Shown here piece after piece: positions 22,940-33,700 of a stretch of DNA of 64,000 bases (position 1 is its first letter; each line of letters begins with the position of its first letter). The translations under genes were made by a program, and so were the position numbers. The notes under the pieces are model-generated. The model was not told the DNA's origin and made no database searches. It was given only the letters and a program-made list of their open reading frames with translations. This stretch comes from Alnus glutinosa (lineage: Eukaryota > Streptophyta > Magnoliopsida > Fagales > Betulaceae), in the NCBI RefSeq assembly GCF_958979055.1, contig NC_084893.1:27111487-27175486 (forward strand). The letters are read 5' to 3'.

Positions 22940-25900
22940 TTATAATGCAGCAATGCACTCAATTTCGATCTTGGCATCCAACGGTAATGCTGCTACCTGA
23001 TAGGTTGCACGAGCAGGGGCAGGCGAAGGGAAATCTACAAAACAAACCATTTAACCAGGCATCGAAGTCATTAGGAAATCTCATAATACTCCCAGTTGTG
23101 ATCATTTGTGGTAAAATAAGTAAAGCTGTAGTCTTTAGTTAAGAAATATGTGTTCTTTAAATTATTTTAAGATTATGTGCATTTGAAGTTTGAGAAGCAA
23201 TGAGTGTCGCAAAAGGAAAGACCTGTTGAGTGTTGCAAAAGCAATAATGTTTGAGAAGCAATAAGATTTTGTATATTGACAATCCAACATTATAATGCTG
23301 CTACGCAGGTGGACTGTTGTAAAATGTCCATATGAGCAGGTCTTATAATGGTGGATTGTCAATATGTTACACATATTGACAATTCCTATATAAACTGCCA
23401 TGAATTATCAATATGAGCAACAGCCTCAACTGCATGTTCAACATGGTGGACTGCACATCTGTTTGCGTGCTGAATAGCAAGCTTTCAACGAACACAGAAA
23501 CTCCAAACTTAATTCAATAGAACTCACATTTAGCATAAATCTCGTTCACTTTCTTGAAGTCTTTCAAGTCAGCTAACCTGCAGAAACAATGACAAAGAAA
23601 CTTAGTTCTTTTGCAACATAATTTCTAGGATACAGAGCAAAGAGTTGAGGAATTCATACATAATTGTTGTCTTAACTACTGCAGCATAACTTGCACCACC
23701 AGCTTTCAGTATTTCCCCCATATTTTTGAGAACCTGCAGTTTTCCCATTGGCCTGAATATGTTTAAAACAGTCTGCTTTGCAATTTGGAAGCTTAAAAAA
23801 GGGCAATGTGACATATCAACCATATATAATTTCTATTTTTTTTTTTTTTTTTTTTGGGTTGGGGGGAGCAAGAGGCCAAGAATTACAATATTCTGCTGAA
23901 CGTGATAATACAGTGATATCTATTAGAAGGTAAAAACCTGAGAAATGAAGAAATAAACAAAAGCTACATTCACACAGAATGCATTAACATTTCTTGATAG
24001 GTCTATGAGAGGAATGATTAAGAATCTAAGATAGCAAACTTAACTATATATTTTCCTATTTTATTTCGCTTATGTTCATCAGATTTAATTATCAGCTCAA
24101 GCCGTGTGAGCTATTCCAAATGTGTGACATGATATTGGTTGTTCCAAGCACTCCGATGTTGCTCTCTTCAGGAAATAAATGTCAATCTATAATTTAGCTT
24201 GCAAATCAACTCTCAAAGGCAAAATACATAGGTATGTTCTTAAAATACTAATGTTAAGTCCATGCCATTTACTTTACCTGCTCTGTTTGATCTTCCACAG
24301 AATCCGAGATGAACTTCCCAGTCTGAATGTGCATACAAATTTTATATCATCAGTACAGTTGCCCAAGGAACAAACAAATGAGCATGTAAAGCCACGTGCC
24401 AAATGGTAAAATTAAGTCCAAGAACAAACCTCTGGAACAAGTCCAAGAACACCAGACACGAAGAGAAAGTTGTTGGCTTTGATGGCCTGAGAATATGGTC
24501 CCAGTGCTGCAGGAGCCTTCTCTGTTTGAACAGCTTCCTTTATACCTACAATCAGGACAAATATAAGCATAGATATTCAGGGATTTTGAAAACACAATGA
24601 AAATAAAAGCTAATGAAAAATTACATCTGGGGCTAACAGTTTCAGAACTACTATTACTTATTTGATGTTAGTCATTTAGTAATTAGTTTAGACAATAAAA
24701 CTGATCATTTGTGCTTGTGAACACACAAAAATATCACTTGCAAGCCTTCTCTTCATATGAGGTAGCTTAGACCCTGGCCATACAACACAACTCTATATTA
24801 TATTGTTAAGATGCCAGAATTCCAAATTCTGCTGAGCACAGCTGATTGAGATTTCTAAGGTTAACTTGATAAACCAGAAAAGCAAATGCATTTGCTTGCT
24901 TGAGAGCATTTTTCTAAAGCTACACATGTTATCTTTCTTCAGTTCTTCCTTCTTTGTTTCGCCACTCAAAGACATCTCAATAAAAACTAAGAAAGATGAT
25001 ATTCTGTGGCAAAGCCCTTGGACAAGTCATTGTCTTAAGGTATTCTTAGTTTGATTCAGTGTGATTCAGTGTTAGGAGTTCATCTTTTGTAATGGACTTT
25101 TTAGTTACCTTTTCTCTCTCAGATTCAGACACACACACACAAAAACTCTTAGAAGGACAAGATTATTCTGTTCACTAAAATTTTACACTTCAGACCCCAT
25201 TGGGGCGGTTGCTTTCTCTTGCATACTTTTTGTGTATGAGGGCTTTGCCTTTCATACACCTTAACAATTAAAAAAAAAAAAAAAAAAAGTAAAGAAAAGA
25301 GAGAACACCTTAAGAGACCTTTAGAATTCAATAAGTAATTTTGTTGCTTTCCAAAGCAAAAACAAAGGGAAATTTTGCCTTCAAAATCACCATAAATACT
25401 TTGAAAAATCCTAAGAGAACAAGATCAATGACTTGTCCGCTTCTAAGCCTAGAACTTACAACAGTGGTCAAAATCAAAAGAACTCTGGAAAATGCACGTA
25501 CACATAAAAGTGAATCAAGTAACCAAATTATTCTAGTTATAACCACAACTACCAAACCTAGAATCAGAACAAACCTACAAAAATGACTAGACTTGTCATT
25601 TCAGACCCCAGTTTGATGATCCCTCCACAACCTGATTTACAGACTTAACATCAAACCTTCCCAAACACATTAACAAGCATGCATTCCGTGGCTTATATAC
25701 GTGGAAACCTAAGTGCCAGTTTGCTGTCCCTTGAATTTAAAAACATACCCCTTATTATAGCCTATAGTGCACAAATTCACCACTATGAACGGGTCTATTT
25801 ACACATAGCAGCCATCCTCATAAAAGGAAAACAATAATATAAGCACATTTTATGAATTATTCGAAGAATGCTTCTACCCATCATCTACGGTGATGACTCC

Positions 25901-26755
25901 AACTTTAGAGCTACGATTGTGCCAGTATTACTACTATGAGATTTCAATTTTTGTGATGTCCACGGCAAAAACCCACAAGCCCCAATCACAATGACAGTAG
26001 TTTTGGAGCATTTCCCATTAAAAGGTTATACATTTGTGCATTAATCAAGTTCATTTACACATACTCCTATGTTATACGTATGAACTGGAATCATTTAAAT
26101 TCCATGGGACAAACAAAAAGCAAGCATAGGGGCTTTGGGTGAAAGGACTAATTAGGTCCTAATTTTTTTTCCCCAAAAAATGTGTAAATTTTGATCAATT
26201 TCTAACAAGTTTCCTATTCCCAATGTTTAACTTTCCTACTGTGACCAAATAATATGATTGGAATCGAAACAATTATAGAAATGGAATAAGCTCCATACGT
26301 ATAATCAGCAAATAAAATCCCAAAATTTAATCAGCAAATAAAATCCTAAATTTAATCAGCAAATAAAATCCTAGATTTCTCAAATTCTGCACAATTTGAT
26401 GCCCGAAAATCCAACAATTGCTCACACAAACTCGGCCCATATAAGCCACTTAAACCGATTTAAAAAATCCGGAACAATGTTTAGCGTTTTCTTGCGAGAA
26501 AATATTCTCCGGAACCAAACAGGGGCAAATGGGAAACTTAAGGAAGACAGAGAAAGATCGGAGCTCACGAGAATCAGTGGAAATGCCCAAGCAAGCGAAG
26601 GGCGTAGAGCGCTTGGAAGAAGAGGGGAAGGAGTTCCACAAGGTGGTGCCTGCCACGGAGGCAAATCCTACGCCGGCTGCCACTGGAGCCCGTTTGCGCA
26701 GCGCGCCCACATCGATCGCCGGCACGTGGATCGACCTAGCTGCACACCACGCCAT
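22940..26755 (-). CDS. RIDA: Reactive intermediate deaminase A, chloroplastic (RidA/YjgF/UK114)
   Basis: RidA hydrolyses reactive enamine/imine intermediates released by threonine dehydratase, protecting PLP enzymes; in plants it acts in plastids and supports isoleucine synthesis. Six coding exons from high to low: 26755-26569, 24545-24430, 24322-24278, 23733-23660, 23577-23528, 23034-22940, giving 188 residues. Exon 1 encodes a transit-peptide-like N-terminus rich in A, S and R with few acids. The mature part has the family motifs KAPAALGPYSQAIKANN, SGVLGLVPE, VLKNMGEILKAGG and the signature ARATYQVAALPLDAKIEIE, which includes the substrate-binding arginine. Intron 1 is about 2 kb. A transposon-like sequence begins about 25 bp upstream of the start codon. 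Confidence 0.95.
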
Positions 26756-26778
26756 CTCTCACTCAAACTCACGCTTCT

Positions 26779-27440
26779 GGTACGTTTGGCTATTGAATTT
26801 TTAGAATTAAAATTGAATTCTAATTCTATTTAGAAATATCGAGATAAAAAATTGTGTTTGGACGTTGAATTTTGAGATTGAAAAATATTATATTTTAATG
26901 GTAAGAAATTATTGAAAATTTAAAAAGTTGTGTATAATAATTGGTATTTTGAAAAGTTGTATGAAATAATAATAATTTATTATATATTGATTATTTAATT
27001 ATAAATAAATAAATAAAAAATTTTAAAAAAAAATAATTAAAATCAAAATTAAAAATTAAAATAAAAAATAAAAAATGAAGCAACCGGCAGCCACCCCTTT
27101 CAGGGTCGCCCGACCACCCCCAGACAATGGGGGTGGCCACGCGCCACCCCCAGAGGAGGTCGGGGGTGGCCGCGCGGCCACCCCTAGGCTGGCAGCCACC
27201 CCTCTGTTTTTTTTTTAATTTCATTTTTTTTATTTAAATTATTAATAGTTTATTATTTAAATGTGGGACCCACACGTTTTTTTAGTCAACTTTTCCTGCG
27301 CGTGGGTCCCACCATTAACCTGAAAGACAGCCTTGAGTGGACTCAAAATTCAGGTCAAAATCCAAGTTTTTAGGCGGGTGGGTGAGTTTTAGAAAAAACC
27401 CGAGTGGAATAATTATTCCACTCTGTTGCCAAACCAACCA
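26779..27440. mobile_element. Non-autonomous inverted-repeat element with GC-rich core, at the RIDA promoter
   Basis: Left end GGTACGTTTGGCTATTG and the reverse complement of the right end GGTTGGTTTGGCAACAG are similar, with further loose matching inward. Flanks are very AT-rich, while the centre (27080-27205) is GC-rich and made of repeated GGGGTGGCC and GGCCACCCC. Positions 27163-27184 form a perfect 22-nt palindrome. No coding capacity. It starts about 25 bp upstream of the RIDA start codon, so it overlies the expected core promoter. The transposon superfamily is not determined. Confidence 0.55.
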
Positions 27441-28167
27441 TATTTGCTCAAGTACTAGTGGTATTTTCACTATTTTGTCCTGTCTATCCCTTTTCTTTTC
27501 TTTTTTCTTTTTTTTTTTGTGGAAAAATAAAATCATCCATGAATACTATCAAAATAATGCCAAAAATATTACTTTTGTCGAAATATTCTTATAATACTCT
27601 TATTCTTTTAAAAATTAATAAAAAAGAAACTATTTAAAAAAATTAAAGAAATTTTATAAAACTATAAAGTTAAAGAAATTAAAAGCTTAAAAATTAAGAT
27701 TTTTTAATTAAAAAAAAGAAGAAGAAGAAGAAGAAAATGGGTAGCTGCCAATTAAAAAACTTTAATTTTAAAATATTTTAACCCTTTAGTTTTATATATT
27801 ATATATTATATATGTTTTATTAATAGTGACATGTGCGTCATTTTATTGATGCTAACTTGGCACATTAGCGGAATACGTAAGTGTTTTGACGGAAATTTGA
27901 CTGCAATGAGTGATTTAGTTTTATAAATGTATATTTTTAATATATTGATATTTTTTTTAGTATGAGTGACACATGCCATCATTTTATTGGTGTTGACGGT
28001 AATACTAACAGAATCCGTCAAGTATTTTAACGGAATTTGACTTCAATGACTAAATTGTTATTTTTTGCCTACCTTGAAGACTTTTCAATTATTTTTTATA
28101 CCGAAGCGAACGATTTGTAATTTAAGCCAACTACATGGATTGATTTTACATTTATCTTTTTTTAAAA

Positions 28168-28200
<33 letters not shown>

Positions 28201-28421
28201 TTAGTTTAATTTTTTTTTTAAAGATAATATAGGTATTATAGGAATATTTCGACAAAAATAAACTTTTTGGCAAACTTTGGTAATTTGATAAGTCACATTA
28301 GTATACTTAAGAATTCAATTGGCTATTATAAAATTGACTGTTAGTTTTCAAAAAGCTTTTTTATATTTTTTCCTAAAAATTATTATCTTTTTTTTTTAAA
28401 AAAAAAAAGAAAAGAAAAGAA
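27441..28421. other. AT-rich intergenic DNA with a direct repeat
   Basis: Contains a diverged direct repeat of about 85-90 bp offset by 140 bp, whose copies begin GTGACATGTGCGTCATTTTATTG at 27826 and GTGACACATGCCATCATTTTATTG at 27966, and a microsatellite of AAT units at about 28167-28200. No gene seen. Confidence 0.55.
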
Positions 28422-28897
28422 AAAAAGAATCAACACTTAGCCCTTCAGTCAACTACATAACTTGCACTGTCCCTATAATCTCTTCTTAATTTGATTAATG
28501 TGTTTTATTGATCTCTCATTGCTTCACTGAGGTTGCAACTTCTCATTTTGCCTAAAAAAGAGAAAAGAAAAATATTCATAAAATCTAGAAAAAGGGTAAA
28601 AAAAAATAAAATAAAGAAAAAAAAAAATGAACCCATAGCGTGGCCGTGGGTCAATTGGTGATCTGTCTAACCAATAGCCGCTCTGTGCTGGTGATGGCGT
28701 GGTTGTGGGTTAGTTTTTTCTAAATTGTTTTTTGTTTATTAATTTTTGGGATTTTTTATATTATGGAGGGTAGTATTGTCATTTTTGCTCGTGGAAGAGA
28801 ACATTGCAAATCAGTACGGTACATTAATCAAATTGAGAAATTAGAGGAACATTGCAAATTGGATGATAAATTGAGGGGTAAGTATAGTTTTTCCTAA
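28422..28897. mobile_element. Inverted-repeat element (MITE-like)
   Basis: The left arm (ACTTAGCCCTTCAGTCAAC, then TTAATTTGATTAATGTG) matches the reverse complement of the right arm (ACTTACCCCTCAATTTATC, then TCTCAATTTGATTAATGTACC). The centre (about 28628-28720) carries GCGTGGCCGTGGGTC and a related GCGTGGTTGTGGGTTAG. No coding capacity; probably a non-autonomous DNA transposon. Ends are approximate. Confidence 0.6.
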
Positions 28898-29663
28898 AAG
28901 AATTGCTACCTAAGTAAATATGGGTGTCTCTCTTTTACTACACCTGTAGTCCTGTATACTGTGACAACTAGATTGCTCATAATGCTGTTTTTCATAAACA
29001 GACCAAACATATCGAGATCGATTGTCATTTTGGCCATCATCATCTTTTTCAAGGATCCTTATAGCTACACTCCATTGCTTATGGTGATCAACTCGCAAAC
29101 CTTTTCTCAAAGTCACATTCTCCATAGTGTTTTCACGATCTTGCATCCAAACTCATGTTGATCTATGGCAATCTACCTTGAGTTTGAGTGAGCTATTAGA
29201 ATCATACCCATACTATTGTACTATATTGTAGTGCTAGGTTTACTGGCATTGATAATTCCCAGAAGGGGCAATGTTCCAAGTATGAATTAGTAATCACATA
29301 ATCTTCCTGCTCTAAAAGGACTTTTGGTAGCTTTGATTGTATTTGATCGAGCAGCAGGCCAGCTACATGGTTTGCTCATTTTTTTCCCCTTAACAGGACA
29401 ATTTGGATTATTGGTCACACTGATTTTTTTATTTTTTTTAGTAATTTGAAGAAGAAGAAGAGGAATGGATGAAGTCATCTAAAGTGTAATCTCAAAGCCA
29501 CCCTCAAAAGGAATATCGTTTGGATACATTGAAATTGATATACATTGTGTATGCCTTGGCTCCCTTTGTTTATATCTTTTTTTGGTTTAGAAGAATAAAA
29601 ATCTTAAATTTTGCTCTGTTCTTTTGGACTTCAAACCATGGTGGTTGTAATGCATTCGGATTA
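28898..29663. other. 3' flank of the RING gene; one unassigned minus-strand frame
   Basis: A minus-strand open frame of 78 codons (28910-29146) has protein-like, charged composition (for example RILEKDDDGQNDNRSRYVW) but no family I recognise. It could be a gene fragment or chance. The rest shows nothing clear. Confidence 0.35.
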
Positions 29664-31269
29664 TCATTCATCACAAACATAATCTCTACACATTGGGCAA
29701 GTGCCTTGTCGAGTTAGCCACTCGTCTATGCAGTCCAGATGAAAGAGGTGTCCACAGTTGGGAAGTTCTCTCACTGAGTCTTCATCCTTGAAATCCTGCA
29801 TATGACAAATTTTCTTAGCAACATAAAGCCCATAACTTCCATAAAATGGATTCTTAAGATGCGTGTGTCATCCTAAGTTATTATTAATGATGTTCCAAAT
29901 TGATAGTGTATCAGTTTCAAGCTGTATATTGTCTAATGTTCTTTATGAGAATCCAGGTTGTTGCCGGGTCACAACCTTTTAGTTTTAGCTGCAGAATTAT
30001 GAGCAGATGGGTATTTGAGAACTCCTACATATTTGTTTTCAAAAGCCTCTTTTCTTAATCTTTTTTCTGTTCTTGAACGTTTTGGTGCCTAATTGAAGAT
30101 AGTATAAGATATTTATATTCACCTGTAAGCAAATGGAGCAACAGAAATCATGACATGATTCGATCATCTTTCTAGAGTGGAACTTATGCATAGGAAGCTT
30201 CTGAATGCAGTTGTTGGATAACCCTTTAACTCCACTGATGTCATAGATATCTGAAACTTCTCTATAAGTTGTTTCAAGATTCCTAACCTGCTCAATAGGT
30301 GAATAAACATTGAACACCAGTACCCAGTGACTAAACTTACTGGTTTGAGTGCCAAGAGATTCACTTACTTGCCACTGATAAGCTTTTAGCACTGCAGGAC
30401 AAACCCATTCCACAAAGACCCTCCCATTCATTAAACTACCTAAGAGGGCAACCTGTCAAAATAAAAATGATTTGACCACACAATGAGCATAAAAATGAAA
30501 TTACTTGAAAAAACTACCCTTAACATGGATATAAACCAGAGTTCATAGCAGTACTATGTTCATCATTTTTCAATATATATGCATAAGCATAATGGATATC
30601 AACTTGCTAGCTTGCATCTCATGCTCCAAATTGAATCATGTTAGAATATAAATTAAATGCTTAAATTCACTCCTTATCAGCTTAAACTTTTGAGATTAGT
30701 AGTGATTTATCAAATTGTACATATAGCATTACCTTGGATAATGACTCACAATCAGCTGCTGATTCCAGTAATTGAATGGCTGCAAGGGCCCCTGTCACGG
30801 CTCCTATGCCTGCCCCATTTAGAAACCCAGTTTCTGTGGTCTGCCCTTTGATGGCTCCAACAAATATTCCCACTATAGCCCCTCCTACAAAACCAAAAGG
30901 CCTTTGAGTTTCAAATCATAAACTCATACAATGAAGAGAAAAATTCACATGCAGATTATTTTCTAAAAAATAATTGTTCAAGGATAGCATTGATATGTAG
31001 TATATTGACCATTTAACAGCAAGAAGATAATTTTTTGAATGTCTTTTCATCAGTTGCAATATAACCATGCCCCCATGAATCTTTGAAGTGATAGCAATCC
31101 AGTAAAATAAAGTAGCTAGAGAAAACGTACCCAAAGCAAGAAAGCAGGTGAATGCAGCAAGAGCTACTCTCTTTATGACTGTAGTGAAAAACCCATTTCT
31201 GAGACAACAAATTGCAGCCTCTTTAGACCTGAATGCCGCCATTGTTATGCAAGAAAACCACCTCTCCAT
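29664..31269 (-). CDS. NEP1-interacting protein-like RING-H2 E3 ligase
   Basis: Membrane-anchored ubiquitin ligase of the NIP1/NIP2/RNF1 plant family; Arabidopsis NIPs bind and anchor a subunit of the plastid RNA polymerase at the thylakoid. Five exons from high to low: 31269-31131, 30884-30733, 30452-30369, 30287-30123, 29795-29664; the sum is in frame for 223 residues. Residues about 30-85 are hydrophobic and glycine-rich (LAAFTCFLALGGAIVGIFVGAIKG, split by exon 1/2) with the family phrase GAGIGAVTGALAAI. A C-terminal C3H2C3 RING-H2 finger spans about 175-217 (CSIC ... NCGHLFHLDCIDEW ... CPMC). The frame is open upstream to an ATG at 31365, but a TATA-like TTTAAATA near 31372 favours the start at 31269, or the next Met at 31242. 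Confidence 0.88.
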
Positions 31270-31982
31270 TGTTGGAAAGATGATGCTCAACAGTGTCATA
31301 TATGTGTGTTGAATAAGTTGAAAAAAAGCTAAGAGCTTTGCCTTTGTGAAAGTGTGAAGCAACATGAGCTAGTATTTAAAAGGAGAGGAAAGGAATCGGC
31401 ATTTAAGAGGGCTAGAGCTCAGGCCTACCCTACGCATGTGGATATACATACTAATTGGTTTACGAGGCACTACAGATTCATAGAATTTCAGAGCGACTGA
31501 GACTACTAAAAAAATGGTAAAAATGTGAGCAGTCCTGTATAAATGATGGATCAGGTAGACAGTACTTTTAATAGATACAATGTGGATATTTTTATAGTAC
31601 TATTGATCTTATCTATATGGGTGAGATACATGACTTCGTTTGTCTGTAGACGATGTTTTTTTGTTTTAATGTAACATAAAAGTGAAAATAGTTTTGAGTA
31701 TTTTGAATTGTTTGTTGATGTTTTTGTATTAATTTGACATAAGAAATGATGAATTTAATTAATTAAATAATATTTCAACATTCCTGAAGAGCCTTGTAAT
31801 GATTACCAACCGATAAATATGGCATATACCAAAACCCTATCTTGATCTTGTTTTGGTTAATTTAGAGTCTTATGGGGTTACTCTGTGAAAAAGAAAAAAG
31901 AAGAAAAAGGAAAGAAGAGTCTCATAAGATTCGATGATAAATGACGGAAAAAATGTTCGAACTCAAAATAATTGTTCTTATA

Positions 31983-32264
31983 CTAAGATAAAGTTTATCG
32001 CACAAGTTTAAACCGATAGAAAAAAGTTAAATTTTTGTGCGTTCCGTCAGCTCTAAAACTTACTGTGTATTAGTTAACTACCTAAGATAAAACTTATCAC
32101 ACAAGTTTAAGCCGATTATAAGAAAAAAAGTGGTTTTTTTTGCGTTCCATCAGCTCTAAATCTTCTGGCATATTACTCAACTATCTAAGATTTGGTGTCA
32201 GAAGTGGGAATTGAACCCCAGGGCTATAGATGGTGACTAAGCCTCTACCAAATTAAATAGCCAC
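31983..32264 (-). mobile_element. tRNA-derived SINE-like element with tandem tail
   Basis: On the minus strand 32264-32193 reads like a tRNA: GGTGGCTATTTAATTTGGTAG (A-box region) and GGGGTTCAATTCCC (B-box and T arm), ending near ACACCA. It does not form a convincing functional tRNA. It continues on the minus strand into two tandem units of about 100 bp (32184-32082 and 32081-31983), each holding the CTAAGATAAA and TGCGTTCC-GTCAGCTCTAAA phrases seen on the plus strand. This is the structure of a SINE, with body repeats derived from its tail. Confidence 0.55.
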
Positions 32265-32777
32265 CTTACACTTGCTTGTTGGTAAAGAAGCAAGGTGGGG
32301 GGTGGCAATTGCAGGCCAAAGAAAAAGAGGAAAACTGGAAAGAAAACCAGGTGCTGCAGAATGGTGGTTCTGTGGGCTGAGAATTTTGAAAATTGGAAGA
32401 TCATGGGGCATTAAGTATATGTGTTGTGTGTGGAGCAAGTGGTGCTTTAATTGCATCCATTAATGGGCAGATGTAGCTCGATCTTTTGGCCTACTTTGGC
32501 ACGTCTGCAGAACCTCATTACTACTCCAATATCTTCTTTGGTATTTTAACCAAGATATTAAGTTATACAATTCTGAAAGCTGCTGTGATCTTTTGCCAAA
32601 ACAGATTATCCAAAGGCTTCACTCATAAATGCTTTGAATCAACCACTTCTAAACTTGGCATAAGATATCACCCAATACTGAAAACCACTCAAAATGCACA
32701 GCCAACTGCATCACTTTACTCTTTTTTTGTCTGTTGCACCAAATTTATATACATTTTAGGCAGATGAGATAATCTTA

Positions 32778-32779
<2 letters not shown>

Positions 32780-32858
<79 letters not shown>
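32780..32858. repeat. CT then TA microsatellite
   Basis: About sixteen CT units run directly into about twenty-four TA units. Confidence 0.92.
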
Positions 32859-32860
<2 letters not shown>

Positions 32861-33700
32861 ACACACACGAGTAATGCTATATACCACGTCAAACTTTGAC
32901 AAATATTTCACCTAACTAATGTAGCAGCATCTAGTAGTCATTAGATTTTTTTTTTTTCTTTTTTAATAATGGCCGGTCCAAATATTATTACACCCTGCCA
33001 TATCAGTTTAGTGAGATTTTTTTTTCTATCTCTCTCTCTATATATGAATGGATACATTTCATTGATTAAACTAATCAAAACCCATAAGAATCTAATGCTT
33101 TTTTACGGTGATAAAGTTTTCTTCTAAATTGGAATGGAAAAAATTCTTTCAACCTAGTTTATTAAACTGACATATGCTTCTTAGAGGACATGATCTTACA
33201 TGCATGCATATTTAATAAAATGAACATAACATCTGATTTTCACATGCAATTTTAAATAAATGTGATAATCATATGTTTTAAGAACATACGTTAATTTAAT
33301 AGACTAAAATTCTTCTTACTCAATTTGTTGTTGACGTTGTTGTTGTTGTTGTTTATTTTTTTTTTTTTTGTTGGGACTGCTAATCTGGCCTATTACCACA
33401 GCCCTAAAGCCCATCAAGCTCCTATCCAAAGCCAAAGCCCATGAGGATGCATTTTCTGTTTTCCTATTTCAAACTCATCTTATCCAACTTTATAAAATAT
33501 TTGTTGATATTTTCTTCCTTTTTTTTTTTTTTTTTTTTTTTTTGGAAAATCTTCAATTAGATATCACAATCAATCTAGAACCTTAAACGACAACGGTTGA
33601 TAGGGAAAAGCGACGACGGTTCCTTGTGGTTATAAAAAATAAACAATTTTTTTTTGTTTTTTTTTTTTTCTCTCTCTCTTAATCTCATTGTTTTATCTGT

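Larger units (their letters stand above)
31270..33700. other. Intergenic, repeats only
   Basis: Divergent promoter region of the RING gene and the RRM gene. Holds a tRNA-derived SINE-like unit (31983-32264), a CT/TA microsatellite (32780-32858), and T tracts at about 33358-33369 and 33521-33543. No gene recognised. Confidence 0.5.

Noticed and set aside
31270-31365. Longer N-terminus for the RING-H2 protein from the ATG at 31365
   Set aside because: A TATA-like motif lies only a few bases upstream of that ATG, so the transcript probably starts inside this stretch; family members begin shortly before the hydrophobic segment.
32193-32264. Functional tRNA gene
   Set aside because: Although A and B boxes are readable, the arms do not pair well and the sequence continues into a SINE-like tail.
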